From the NCBI RefSeq assembly GCF_020400825.1, contig NZ_JAINVH010000009.1, positions 124,001 through 188,000 on the forward strand: DNA of 64,000 bases. The letters are read 5' to 3'. Shown here one piece after another: positions 49,540 to 57,728 of this stretch. Source of the DNA: Streptomyces sp. HPF1205. GTDB taxonomy: Bacteria > Actinomycetota > Actinomycetes > Streptomycetales > Streptomycetaceae. The translations under genes were made by a program, and so were the position numbers. The notes below the pieces were generated by a model, which saw nothing but the letters and a program-made list of their open reading frames with translations, was not told the DNA's origin and made no database searches. Numbering within the stretch: position 1 is the first letter of the stretch; each line of letters begins with the position of its first letter.

Positions 49540-51123
49540 GTGGCATACGCGGAGAAGCGAACTGCCAGGGGCAGGACGTACTTCCGAGCGTGCTACCAGC
49601 GGCCGGACCGCAAGGCACAGGACTACGTGAAGGACGCGGACGGCCGGGCCGTCCGCTACCCGACCAAGACCACTGCGCAGAAGGCCGCTGAGAAAGCCGA
49701 GGCCGACGCGTTCGAGGCGGCGAAGAAGGGCCGGTACGTCCCACCCGAGAAGGAGGCCGTCGCCGCGCGAATCACCTTCGGTCAGTTCGCCCAGGAGCAG
49801 ATGCAGGACCTGAGCCTCGCCGACTCCACCATGCAGAACTACCCGCGATCCCTGGCGCACTTGCTGCCGGCCTTCGGGGACAAGTCGATCCGGGAGATCA
49901 CCGAGGGCATGGTGAGCGCCTGGGAGAGGGACCAACTCAAGCAGTTCGCAGCGAGCAGTGTGCGCACGTACCGCTCCCTGCTCCACCGCCTCCTGGCGGA
50001 CGCCGTCGATGCCGGCCACGCACCCAAGAACGTCGCCGAGCGCCGCCGCGGCCGAGGGCGCCGGCACGGGCGCGGCGGACATCGCGGTCCGGAGAAGGCA
50101 ATCACCACCATGCTCGGTGCTCTGCTCATCGCCGAGCGCGCCTCCCTGCTGTCCGGCCGGGACGACGAGTTCGTGGCGCAGATCCACAAGACCTACACCG
50201 GCATGCGCTGGGGCGAACTCGTCGGGCTGGAGACGCAGTACGCGCGGCAGGAGTCCCGGGCCTTCCGGATCGAGTGGCAGCTCTACGAGCTGGACACCGG
50301 CGAGCTGTCGCGGTGCCCGCCGAAGGACGATAGCTACCGCACCATCGACTCACCGCCGTTCCTGTCCCGGCTCGTCGGCGACCACATCACGCGGAGCAAG
50401 CCACAGCCCTGCCCGTGCCACGGGCTGACGTACGTCTACAGCGGCCGCGGCGTGGGCGGCACCCGGCGGCCGGGGCCGACGCTGCGCCAGGTCGCCGAAC
50501 TCGCCGGTGTCTCCACCGGCACGGTCTCCAACGTCCTCAACCGGCCCGAGATGGTGGCCGAGAAGACGCGCGTCCGCGTGGAGAAGGCCATCGCCGAAGT
50601 CGGATTCGTCCGCCAGGTCGGCCCGTCGCGGGCGGCTGCGCACTGGCGGCGCTCCGGCCACGCCGCGTGGATCTTCACCCCGGCCGCGACCGGCTGGTAC
50701 CCGAAGAAGGCCCCCAACGACGCCCACCCCGTACCGGTGACGGGCGGCCCCTTCCCCGGCGTTCCCGTACGGGGCCGAGGGGCGGCCAGTCGCGCGGAAG
50801 CGTGCTGGCTGCCGATCAAGGACCGGCTGACCCGGCACGGACTGCGGCACGGGCACCGCACGCTGATGGAGGAGCTGGGGACACCCAAGGTCCTCATGGA
50901 CGAGCGGATGGGACACGAGGACGGTTCGGTCAGCGCCCGCTACGCCCACGTGACGGACTCGATGCGGGCCGCGCTGGTCGAGGCCCTGACCGAGGTGTGG
51001 GAGGAGTCCCTGGACGCCCGCCTGGCACTGTGCCCGCGTTCCCCAGTGCCGGTACTGGACCGGCTGTTGCAGGACCGCACCGCGGCGGGCATGAAACGGC
51101 GGACCAAGATCACACCCAGTTGA
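49540..51123 (+). CDS. int: tyrosine integrase with internal LacI-type helix-turn-helix
   Basis: 527 aa from GTG 49540. An Arm-like N-terminus (1-60) and core-binding domain (75-165) precede the catalytic domain: GMRWGEL (R223), HGLRHGH (H433, R436), GHED (H459), SARYAHV (Tyr468). Between the first Arg and the HxxR box lies a complete LacI-family helix-turn-helix (314-358: RQVAELAGVSTGTVSNVLNR). It integrates at the adjacent tRNA-Pro site. A 14-bp hairpin at 51151-51183 ends it. Confidence 0.9.
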   Translation: MAYAEKRTARGRTYFRACYQRPDRKAQDYVKDADGRAVRYPTKTTAQKAAEKAEADAFEAAKKGRYVPPEKEAVAARITFGQFAQEQMQDLSLADSTMQNYPRSLAHLLPAFGDKSIREITEGMVSAWERDQLKQFAASSVRTYRSLLHRLLADAVDAGHAPKNVAERRRGRGRRHGRGGHRGPEKAITTMLGALLIAERASLLSGRDDEFVAQIHKTYTGMRWGELVGLETQYARQESRAFRIEWQLYELDTGELSRCPPKDDSYRTIDSPPFLSRLVGDHITRSKPQPCPCHGLTYVYSGRGVGGTRRPGPTLRQVAELAGVSTGTVSNVLNRPEMVAEKTRVRVEKAIAEVGFVRQVGPSRAAAHWRRSGHAAWIFTPAATGWYPKKAPNDAHPVPVTGGPFPGVPVRGRGAASRAEACWLPIKDRLTRHGLRHGHRTLMEELGTPKVLMDERMGHEDGSVSARYAHVTDSMRAALVEALTEVWEESLDARLALCPRSPVPVLDRLLQDRTAAGMKRRTKITPS

Positions 51124-51150
51124 CACCCTGCACCCCGCGACAACGCGATC

Positions 51151-51183
51151 AGGGCCGGTTCCCCGCGAGGGGAAACCGGCCCT
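51151..51183 (+). terminator. integrase terminator hairpin
   Basis: AGGGCCGGTTCCCC pairs with GGGGAAACCGGCCCT (one bulge) around GCGA, 27 bp after the integrase stop. Confidence 0.75.
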
Positions 51184-51200
51184 GACCTGCTGCTTTCCGA

Positions 51201-51244
51201 GTCGGGGTGGCGGGATTTGAACCCACGGCCTCTTCGTCCCGAAC
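51201..51244 (-). other. attachment site: 3' part of tRNA-Pro(CGG)
   Basis: Minus-strand reading gives GTTCGGGACGAAGAGG, then the T arm GTGGG-TTCAAAT-CCCGC and the acceptor strand ending CACCCCGAC. This is the anticodon loop through the 3' end of a Streptomyces-type tRNA-Pro; upstream of the anticodon loop the sequence is unrelated. This is the typical core of an attL/attR or attP of a tyrosine integrase. Confidence 0.85.
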
Positions 51245-51474
51245 AGACTTCAGTGGCTTGAGGTCTCTGCCGGAGGCGGGGGATGCTCCTACACGACTGC
51301 CGCTCTCCGTACATGGCCGTCCGCACAGGTCCGTGAGGTGACACCTTGGGTGGCTCCCTCCGTGGCTCCCCCTTTCTGGCGGGCGCAGGACCGCGATCGC
51401 CCATGCACAGCATCGCACTGGCCGTACTCATCCGTTCTGTCACTTCTGTGCGTCGACGGTGCTAACATCCAACA

Positions 51475-52578
51475 ATGGCGCTGGAATCCGAACTTGCTAC
51501 GTATCGTCAGCGGATTACGACCGACTCTTACCCGATGTCTATCAGTGAAATAGCTAATCTCTACCGAGATGGCGAAATGGATATCCATCCTGAATTTCAG
51601 AGAATTTTTAGGTGGAGGGCGGATCAGCGAACTAAACTGATCGAAAGCATTCTGTTGGGCATTCCGCTGCCAAGCATTTTTGTTGCCCAGAATGAGGACG
51701 GGATCTGGGACGTCGTTGACGGGGTTCAGCGACTCTCCACTATTTTCCAGTTCATGGGAATCTTGCAGAGCGAGCAAGGCTCGCCTTTGCCGCCTTTTAT
51801 TTGCGAGGCCGCGCCTTTTCTTAAGAGTCTCGAAGGTGTCTCTTATGAGCCGACACCCGGGGCCAGATCCAGCCTCACCCGCGCGCAGCAGCTCGATTTC
51901 AAGAGGGCGCGCCTCGACGTTAAGATCATCAAGCGAGAGAGCGACAATAGGGCCAAGTATGATGTTTTCCAACGGCTCAACTCGCTAGGTTCGTTGGCCA
52001 CGCCTCAAGAGCTGCGGAACTGTCTTCTTGTCAGCCTTAGCAGAAAGCACTTCGAGTGGCTGCAGGAAATTTCTAGTTTTTCGCCTTACCTAGATGCAGT
52101 GAATCTACCTGGGCGGTTGCTGGAAGAGCAGTATCATCTAGAGCTGGCGCTTCGGTTTGTCTTTTTGCGAAATCTTCCGGAAGAACAAATCTCTGGAATC
52201 GGTAACATCGGTGAGTTTTTGTCTGCGCAGATCCTCACTCTGGTCGAGATGGATGACGCTACTCTCGCCGCCGAGAAGGCTGCCTTCGAGGAGTCATTTG
52301 CACTTTTGGACGCCGCCTTTGCTAGTGACGTCATGCGGAAGTGGAATCCAACGACAGGACGCAGCGAGGGGGCTTTTTCATCGACTGCGTTTGAAGCTCT
52401 AGCCCTAGGGCTAGGCCGCCTAATGCCGAACGAACATCTTTCTGTCGAGGACGTGAAAGCGGCGCGGACCGCACTCTGGAGGCATCCGGACTTCGCGCCG
52501 GGACACGCCACAGGAGTTCGTGCTGACCAGCGAATGAAAAAGACGATCCCCTTCGGTCGGCAGCTTTTTAAGGCGTGA
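51475..52578 (+). CDS. DUF262-type (GmrS-like) protein
   Basis: 367 aa. IHPEFQRIFRWRADQRTKLI and WDVVDGVQRLSTIFQFM give the DUF262 DGQR-type nucleotide-binding site (here DGVQR); FQRLNSLGSLATPQELRN is the third conserved block. In GmrSD-type enzymes this half binds NTP and drives cleavage of modified DNA. No DUF1524 nuclease half is present; the next gene may supply the nuclease. G+C is far below that of the neighbours. Confidence 0.85.
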   Translation: MALESELATYRQRITTDSYPMSISEIANLYRDGEMDIHPEFQRIFRWRADQRTKLIESILLGIPLPSIFVAQNEDGIWDVVDGVQRLSTIFQFMGILQSEQGSPLPPFICEAAPFLKSLEGVSYEPTPGARSSLTRAQQLDFKRARLDVKIIKRESDNRAKYDVFQRLNSLGSLATPQELRNCLLVSLSRKHFEWLQEISSFSPYLDAVNLPGRLLEEQYHLELALRFVFLRNLPEEQISGIGNIGEFLSAQILTLVEMDDATLAAEKAAFEESFALLDAAFASDVMRKWNPTTGRSEGAFSSTAFEALALGLGRLMPNEHLSVEDVKAARTALWRHPDFAPGHATGVRADQRMKKTIPFGRQLFKA

Positions 52579-52589
52579 TTCGGGGCGAC

Positions 52590-53231
52590 ATGGATGCGGC
52601 GCAGTTCGTCGACAAGCTTGATCGACAATTGGCGAGACGAAAAGTTGAACTCTCCAATCTCCTTCTCATGGTTAAAGATGAGAACCCAGATCCTGGCCGT
52701 CTGAGCTCGGGGGCCCGCTCTGCGGTAGTTCTCGCCTACGCACACTGGGAAGGTTTTGTAAAGCAAGGAAGTAGTTCCTATGTGAAATTCATAAATGCGG
52801 CGCAGCTCAGAGTTTCCGATCTAAAATTTCCTCTGCAGGCTGCTTATGTTTCCTCTGCTTTCAAAAGGGCGTCGGAAAGCTCTAAAAGCCGATATCTCGG
52901 CGAGTTGCTAGAGGAGATTGATCGACGGAGAAATGATATCTTCTCGGTCGCCCCGGAAAAGTGTATAGATACAGAGAGCAACCTTTCGTCCACTGTCTTC
53001 AAGGACGTGGTGAAGGGAGTCGGACTAGATGTACTCCCACTGTATGAGACCCGCAGTATTTTCATTGATCAAAGGATTGTCTTAGCTCGCAATCAAGTCG
53101 CTCACGGGGAACTTGTGAGCTTCGATGCCGTAGACGTCCAAGATCGAATCAGCGGTGTGCGGTTATTGATTGACTCTTATGCGACACAGCTCAAAGACGC
53201 TGTCGCTTTGGGTATGTACAAGAAAACTTAA
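52590..53231 (+). CDS. HEPN-like RNase (MAE_28990 type)
   Basis: 213 aa from ATG 52590 with CGGGG (GTG 52575 overlapping the previous stop is possible). VVLAYAHWEGFVKQGSS at about 48-64 and the catalytic RNxxAH, LARNQVAHGE near 170, are the marks of this HEPN group, whose members are predicted RNases. Low G+C like its partner. Two-gene unit with the DUF262 protein. Confidence 0.85.
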   Translation: MDAAQFVDKLDRQLARRKVELSNLLLMVKDENPDPGRLSSGARSAVVLAYAHWEGFVKQGSSSYVKFINAAQLRVSDLKFPLQAAYVSSAFKRASESSKSRYLGELLEEIDRRRNDIFSVAPEKCIDTESNLSSTVFKDVVKGVGLDVLPLYETRSIFIDQRIVLARNQVAHGELVSFDAVDVQDRISGVRLLIDSYATQLKDAVALGMYKKT

Positions 53232-53743
53232 ACCGAGCGGCTGATTCGGGTAGGGCGCTGAAACAAGGCCCCTGATCCACGGTGTGGAAGGTCCACGACC
53301 CTTACCAAGCTGAAACCGTGGTCCGCGTAGTAGCTGTGAAGTTTTACGTTGTCCTTCCATGCATCCAGGCGTAGCCACGACTTGCCCGCTGCCGCTGCCC
53401 GCTCCGAAGCCCAGTCCAGGAGTGTGCTACCGATCCCCGTGCCAGCGAACTCGCGCGTGACGGCCATGCGGTGCACGTAAAGGGCGTCTCCTGGCTCGTC
53501 TTCCTGCGTCCAGAACTCAAGGTCAGCGTGATCGTCCACTTGTAGCGTGGCCACGGGCTGATCACCTACCGTCGCTAGGAAGACCTCACCACGCTGTAGG
53601 GCCCGGCGTATGCGGTCGCTGTGAGGTGGGAACTGCCATTGGTCGATGCCGCGGGAGGCGAGCCAAGCGGATGCCTCCCGCAGCAGGTCTTCGACGATGG
53701 GCTGTTCGTCCGGGCGGGCTGGCCGTATGTGCAGGTCGGTCAT
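53228..53743 (-). CDS. GNAT acetyltransferase
   Basis: 171 aa. IRPARPDEQPIVEDLLREAS, then VHRMAVTREFAGTGIGSTLL with the acetyl-CoA loop RxxGxG/A (EFAGTGIG), and LHSYYADHGFSLVRV. Often found next to the repressor in AICEs. Overlaps the GntR gene by ATGA. Confidence 0.85.
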   Translation of the reverse strand: MTDLHIRPARPDEQPIVEDLLREASAWLASRGIDQWQFPPHSDRIRRALQRGEVFLATVGDQPVATLQVDDHADLEFWTQEDEPGDALYVHRMAVTREFAGTGIGSTLLDWASERAAAAGKSWLRLDAWKDNVKLHSYYADHGFSLVRVVDLPHRGSGALFQRPTRISRSV

Positions 53744-54516
53744 GCTTCCTCGTTCGGCATCTCTAGCCGGCGCTCGTACGAGATGACGTGGCGGTCTCCC
53801 GGGAGCACGGTGGTCGCGACCCGGACGGGCCTGCCTTCCTCCGTGAAGCCGGTTGTGATGTGGTAGCCGACCGGTGTGCCCGGGGGGAGTTCCAGCCGCT
53901 TGACCTCTTCCGGCTGGGGCATGCGGACGTACAGCTCATCCAGGGCCCGCACCTGGCGGTAGCCCAGTTCTGCCAGCACTTCGTTGCCGCCTCGCTTTAT
54001 GTCCTCCGGGCGCATGATCTCGGAGTCGCGGACGATGTCGAGCGGGAAGTAGCTGTCATTGATGTTGAACGGCTCGCCGTCGAGGTACCGGACGCGCTTG
54101 CGTACCGCGACCAGGTCGCCAGCCTTGAGCTGTAGACGCTTGGCCACCCCTGCCGGCGGCTCGATGATGCCCACCTCGATGACCTGCCGCGGCTCGCGTC
54201 CCTCGGCTGAGTGCTCGGTGGCGAACGCATCCATCTCCGGCGTGTAAGGACGCTTCCGGAACTCTGCCTGCGGCCGGAAGATCATCGGTTGTCGACGCCG
54301 TACGAAGTGGCCTTGCGGCCGGGCCGAGACGACAAGCCCTTCGTTGACGAGCAGGTTCAGCGCCTTGCGGACGGTCTCCCGGGACACGTCGTAGTCGCTG
54401 CGCATCTCCGCTTCGGTGGGCAGCTTGGCGCCCGGCTCCAGGTCACCGGCCACGATCTGCCTGCGGATCTCGTCCGCAATCTGCTGGTACATCGGGTCTC
54501 GCGCGAGTCTGTTCAC
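53740..54516 (-). CDS. GntR/HutC-family repressor (KorSA-like)
   Basis: 258 aa from the GTG at 54516 (GGAGG seven bases upstream). N-terminal winged helix PMYQQIADEIRRQIVAGDLE and SRETVRKALNLLVNEGLV, then a UTRA effector-binding domain (DLVAVRKRVRYLDGEPFNIN). In pSAM2-type elements such a repressor silences tra and its own promoter. Paired operators lie upstream. Confidence 0.88.
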   Translation of the reverse strand: MNRLARDPMYQQIADEIRRQIVAGDLEPGAKLPTEAEMRSDYDVSRETVRKALNLLVNEGLVVSARPQGHFVRRRQPMIFRPQAEFRKRPYTPEMDAFATEHSAEGREPRQVIEVGIIEPPAGVAKRLQLKAGDLVAVRKRVRYLDGEPFNINDSYFPLDIVRDSEIMRPEDIKRGGNEVLAELGYRQVRALDELYVRMPQPEEVKRLELPPGTPVGYHITTGFTEEGRPVRVATTVLPGDRHVISYERRLEMPNEEA

Positions 54517-54549
54517 GGCCACGCCTCCATCAAAGCCGCAGGCTGTCGC

Positions 54550-54638
54550 CATTGTCCAGTCAATGCGGGCAATGTCCTTGACGACCCTGCCGCAGTCTGC
54601 CAACATCCTGACTGTAGCCATTGTACGGACAATGGCTA
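54550..54638. promoter_or_regulatory. two GntR operators
   Basis: CATTGTCCAGTCAATG at about 54551-54566 and TAGCCATTGT/ACAATGGCTA (perfect 10-bp arms around ACGG) at 54615-54638 share the ATTGT-N4-ACAAT-like core. They lie between the repressor gene and the rightward transfer genes. Confidence 0.75.
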
Positions 54639-54824
54639 CAACGTTCGTGCCTCAGTCATGCCCGCACCACCCGGGCGGAGACACCGAGGAAGGCGGCACC
54701 GCCGCGCGCCCCGGTCTTCGCACGGTCTGACCTTTGACAACTCCATACCGGGCCACCGCCTCCCCGAGTCGAAAAGGCGGTCAGCACGGCTCCGGCCGTG
54801 CTTCTGCTCCATCCATCCCCGACC

Positions 54825-54869
54825 ACGGGGCGGCGGGCCTCCCGGCCAAGGACAGCACCGCCGTCCCGT
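54825..54869 (+). promoter_or_regulatory. structured leader element, copy 1
   Basis: A 12-bp stem (54825-54836 with 54858-54869, one G-U) closes a loop that contains CTCCCGGCCAAGGACAGC. It precedes the 99-aa gene by about 28 nt. Confidence 0.8.
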
Positions 54870-54897
54870 TCCCTCCCGTCCCGTCTGGAGACACGAC

Positions 54898-55197
54898 GTG
54901 AAGAACTACGTGGGGCGTCACCACGCCCTGACCCCGAACGACTTCCTCGAACTCGCCCTCGGCACCCCGGTTGACCTCTGGTTGGGGGAGGACGGCGAGA
55001 CGCCCGAAGAGCAGGCGGCGCGTGAGGCCTCGGCTCGCGACATCCTCGCCGACGACCCGGAACTGTTCGACCGCACCACCGCGCTGGCCGTCGAGACGAT
55101 CGGCCGCACCATGCCGGAACTGCTCGCCCTGGCCCCGGTCTCCCGACCGGACGCGGCGGTCCGCCGCCGGCGCTCCCGGAAGGGGATCGCCGCGTGA
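54898..55197 (+). CDS. small AICE protein
   Basis: 99 aa from GTG 54898 (GGAGA upstream). Acidic and helical: ALTPNDFLELALGTPVDLWL, EEQAAREASARDILADDPEL. Unknown. First gene of the transfer operon, behind structured element copy 1; overlaps the DUF6303 gene by GTGA. Confidence 0.6.
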   Translation: MKNYVGRHHALTPNDFLELALGTPVDLWLGEDGETPEEQAAREASARDILADDPELFDRTTALAVETIGRTMPELLALAPVSRPDAAVRRRRSRKGIAA

Positions 55198-55484
55198 GCA
55201 CCGACCGGGCCTTGATGCCCTACCGCGGTGGTCGCTGGCTGCTGTTCGTGGTCCTGCTGGGCGTTCCGCTCTCGCAGTACCCGGAGCACCAGTGGCCCGA
55301 GGGAACGCCGATTCCCACGCCCGCGCAGCGTCGTGAGGCACTGGCCGCCCTCGGCTACCAGGCCGCGCCCGGCGCGGAATGGGAGTGGGCCGAGATGTCC
55401 TCTGACCCCGACACCCGCGACGCCGGACCGGTGGAGCTGTTCGCCGCCATCGACGTGCAGCCGATCGGGGGCGAGCAGCCGTGA
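55194..55484 (+). CDS. DUF6303-like protein
   Basis: 96 aa. RGGRWLLFVVLLGVPLSQYP near the N-terminus, TPAQRREALAALGYQ and WEWAEMSSDP. Common in actinomycete ICEs with transfer genes; role unknown. Overlaps both neighbours. Confidence 0.65.
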   Translation: MSTDRALMPYRGGRWLLFVVLLGVPLSQYPEHQWPEGTPIPTPAQRREALAALGYQAAPGAEWEWAEMSSDPDTRDAGPVELFAAIDVQPIGGEQP

Positions 55485-55717
55485 ACCCGGACTTCAACCC
55501 GCGCGGCGCGTTACTGCTGGCCGTCCGCCGTATCCGGCTGCTGGCCGTGCTCGGCGGTCTGGCGTGGGTGCTGGGGGTCACCCCGCCCGCCCCGGTCCGC
55601 ATCCTGCTCGTTCTCGTCGTCGGCGTCGCCCTGGCCCTGGACTCCCTCGCCGACGCCGGCCTCAGGCCCGCCCGCATCCGCTTGACCGGCTGGGGCCGCC
55701 CCGGAGGTGACGAGTGA
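55481..55717 (+). CDS. small membrane protein
   Basis: 78 aa with two membrane segments (LLAVLGGLAWVLGVTP and VRILLVLVVGVALALDSLA). Transfer-region spread-type protein by context. Confidence 0.6.
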   Translation: MNPDFNPRGALLLAVRRIRLLAVLGGLAWVLGVTPPAPVRILLVLVVGVALALDSLADAGLRPARIRLTGWGRPGGDE

Positions 55718-56577
55718 TGACACCCAAGTCGGCACGGGAGTTCCTGACGATCGCCGCGTCCGGCGTCATCGTCGCCCTGACTGCCGCAGCGTTCTGGCTG
55801 TCGTACGCGCACCTGCGTTCGGTGGCCGCCACGTACGGCCTTTCCGCTTCCCCTGCTCGCGCGTGGGCGTGGCCGGCGACGCTGGACTTGTTCATCGTTG
55901 CCGGGGAACTGCTGCTGCTGCGCGCGTCCCTGACAGGGCGTACGGACTGGTGGGCCATCGGCCTGACGGTCACCGGCTCCGGCGGCAGTATCGCGCTGAA
56001 CATCTCCGGTGTGGGTGCGCACGCGCACACCCTCGATTACGTCGTCGCTGCCGTACCGCCAACCGCCGCGCTGCTCGCGTTCGGTGCGCTCATGCGGCAA
56101 GTGCATGACGCGCTGGCCGCACCCGACGTGCGCACCACGACCGAGACGACCGCCCCGGATACACCGGCCGCGACTGCGGCGGACCCCGTTGCCGTCACCG
56201 CGCGGGATGACGCTCCCGCCCCTGGTCAGCCCGCGACCGCTCCGCCCGCCGCAACGGCCACGCCGCCGCGTCCGGCGGCGCGTACGACGCAGGCCCCGTC
56301 CCGTGTGCGGCAGGCGCCGGGTGCGGGCAAGACATCGCGTCCGGTGCGCACCGATGACGAGTTGCTTGCGCACCTGCGGGAGCTGCGCACGGGCGCGTCC
56401 GCGCCGCTGTCACAGCGGCAGGTGCTGGCAGCGCTCGGCATCGGCGTACCGCGTCTGCGCGCACTGCTGGACGCGCACGGCCTGACCCTCGACCCGCTTC
56501 CCGCCCCCGCACGTCCGCTCGCCCTGGTCACCACAGACGACCAGCAGCAGGCGGACGACTCGGCCGCGGCCCTGTGA
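55717..56577 (+). CDS. DUF2637 membrane protein (spread/transfer)
   Basis: 286 aa from ATG 55717 (GGAGGTGA). Four membrane segments with the DUF2637 pattern (FWLSYAHLRSVAATYGLS, WAWPATLDLFIVAGELLLLR), then a Thr/Ala/Pro linker and a C-terminal winged-helix-like end (LSQRQVLAALGIGVPRLRAL). Expected in Spd-type intramycelial spread. Confidence 0.8.
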   Translation: MTPKSAREFLTIAASGVIVALTAAAFWLSYAHLRSVAATYGLSASPARAWAWPATLDLFIVAGELLLLRASLTGRTDWWAIGLTVTGSGGSIALNISGVGAHAHTLDYVVAAVPPTAALLAFGALMRQVHDALAAPDVRTTTETTAPDTPAATAADPVAVTARDDAPAPGQPATAPPAATATPPRPAARTTQAPSRVRQAPGAGKTSRPVRTDDELLAHLRELRTGASAPLSQRQVLAALGIGVPRLRALLDAHGLTLDPLPAPARPLALVTTDDQQQADDSAAAL

Positions 56578-56597
56578 CCACGACAGGAGAACTCTCC

Positions 56598-56984
56598 ATG
56601 TCCCACTTGCCCGTACCCCACCAGCACTCGGCCGAGTGCGGTTGCTACCGCACCGACTTGGCGCCGTACCAGCCCAGCCCGTTCGTGTCCCCGCAGGCGG
56701 CACAGCCTCAGATCGTCCACATCCACCAGGCTCCGCCGGACCGCACCGTTCAGCGCATGGCTCTGGGCTCCGGTGTCGGCGCCGGCGCGGTAGCGGCCGG
56801 CGTCTACTTCGGCCCGCTGCTGGTGGCCGCCATGACCTCGATCGCCATCGACTTGGCCGTCGTCGCGTTCGTCGTCGCCGTGTCCGGTTGGGCCGTGGTC
56901 ACCGTGGTGCGCTCCATCGGCGGACCCGAGGGCCGCAACGCCGCCAAGACGATCCAGTCGGCCCGCCGCGGTCGCCGTCGCTGA
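56598..56984 (+). CDS. DUF6251-like membrane protein
   Basis: 128 aa from ATG 56598 (AGGAGAA). Soluble N-terminus HQHSAECGCYRTDLAPYQPS, then two membrane segments and a basic tail. Spread-operon member. Confidence 0.65.
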   Translation: MSHLPVPHQHSAECGCYRTDLAPYQPSPFVSPQAAQPQIVHIHQAPPDRTVQRMALGSGVGAGAVAAGVYFGPLLVAAMTSIAIDLAVVAFVVAVSGWAVVTVVRSIGGPEGRNAAKTIQSARRGRRR

Positions 56985-56994
56985 GGGGGCACCG

Positions 56995-57459
56995 ATGGAC
57001 AACAGCCGTGCCGTGACCTTCACGGCCGTATACGCCGTGCTCACCGCCTCGCACGAGGTGGCCGACCACTGGGTGCAGATCGACACGCAGGCAGGCGCGA
57101 AGGGTAAGCCCGGCCGCGCCGGCATCCGTGCCTGCTCGGCCCACGTCGCCACCTACGCCGCCACGCAGGCCGCAGCCCTGTGGGCCGCCAACCGCGTGCT
57201 GCGTCTCGGCGTCAGCCCGCGTGCCGCGGCGGCCGGGCTCGCGGCGTCCGCCCTCACGCACTACGTGGCCGATCGGCAGGGCGGGCACTGGCGCGACGAA
57301 CGCCCGCGCGGCGTCGTCCGCCTCGCCGCCATCACCGGTCACGCGGGCTGGCTGGCGCGTGACCCCGGTGCCGGATACCTGCTCGACCAGTCCTGGCACA
57401 AGGGCTGGATAGCCGTTGCCGCCGCCGTCACCGCGGCGAGGAAGGGAGCCGCGCTGTGA
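56995..57459 (+). CDS. membrane-associated transfer-region protein
   Basis: 154 aa. SHEVADHWVQIDTQAGAKG and LTHYVADRQGGHW carry regularly spaced His/Asp residues around hydrophobic helices, a DUF3307-like look. GAGYLLDQSWHKGW ends it. Role unknown; operon context suggests transfer. Confidence 0.6.
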   Translation: MDNSRAVTFTAVYAVLTASHEVADHWVQIDTQAGAKGKPGRAGIRACSAHVATYAATQAAALWAANRVLRLGVSPRAAAAGLAASALTHYVADRQGGHWRDERPRGVVRLAAITGHAGWLARDPGAGYLLDQSWHKGWIAVAAAVTAARKGAAL

Positions 57460-57644
57460 TCCGGCTGCACCCCGACGACCCGCCGCTGACGGCGGGGGAG
57501 GCCGCACGTGTCGCCCTGCTGCTCGGCCGTATGGCCAAGCGCAACATCGCGGGCGAGGAGGTCGACCTGCGCGACTTGCAGCGCAAGGTCGACCGCATCC
57601 TCGCTGCCGCTCGCAAGCGCGCCGAGAAGGCCGCTGCCAAGTAG
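57456..57644 (+). CDS. DUF6257-like small protein
   Basis: 62 aa: PLTAGEAARVALLLGRMAKR, then DLRDLQRKVDRILAAARKRA, two amphipathic helices. Overlaps the previous stop by GTGA. Common before traB in AICEs. Confidence 0.65.
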   Translation: MIRLHPDDPPLTAGEAARVALLLGRMAKRNIAGEEVDLRDLQRKVDRILAAARKRAEKAAAK

Positions 57645-57728
57645 CTCCGCCCCGGAACGGCCGTCATCCGCCAAGACAGCCGGCCGTTCCGGGCTCCGCC
57701 CCCTGTGAGGAGAGCAGGAAGCCCCAGC

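Noticed and set aside
52395..52425. CTAGCCCTAGGGCTAG inside the DUF262 gene as another CCCTAGGG operator
   Set aside because: Lies in mid-gene, lacks the ACAA/TTGT flanks of the 32.1 kb operator and is single.
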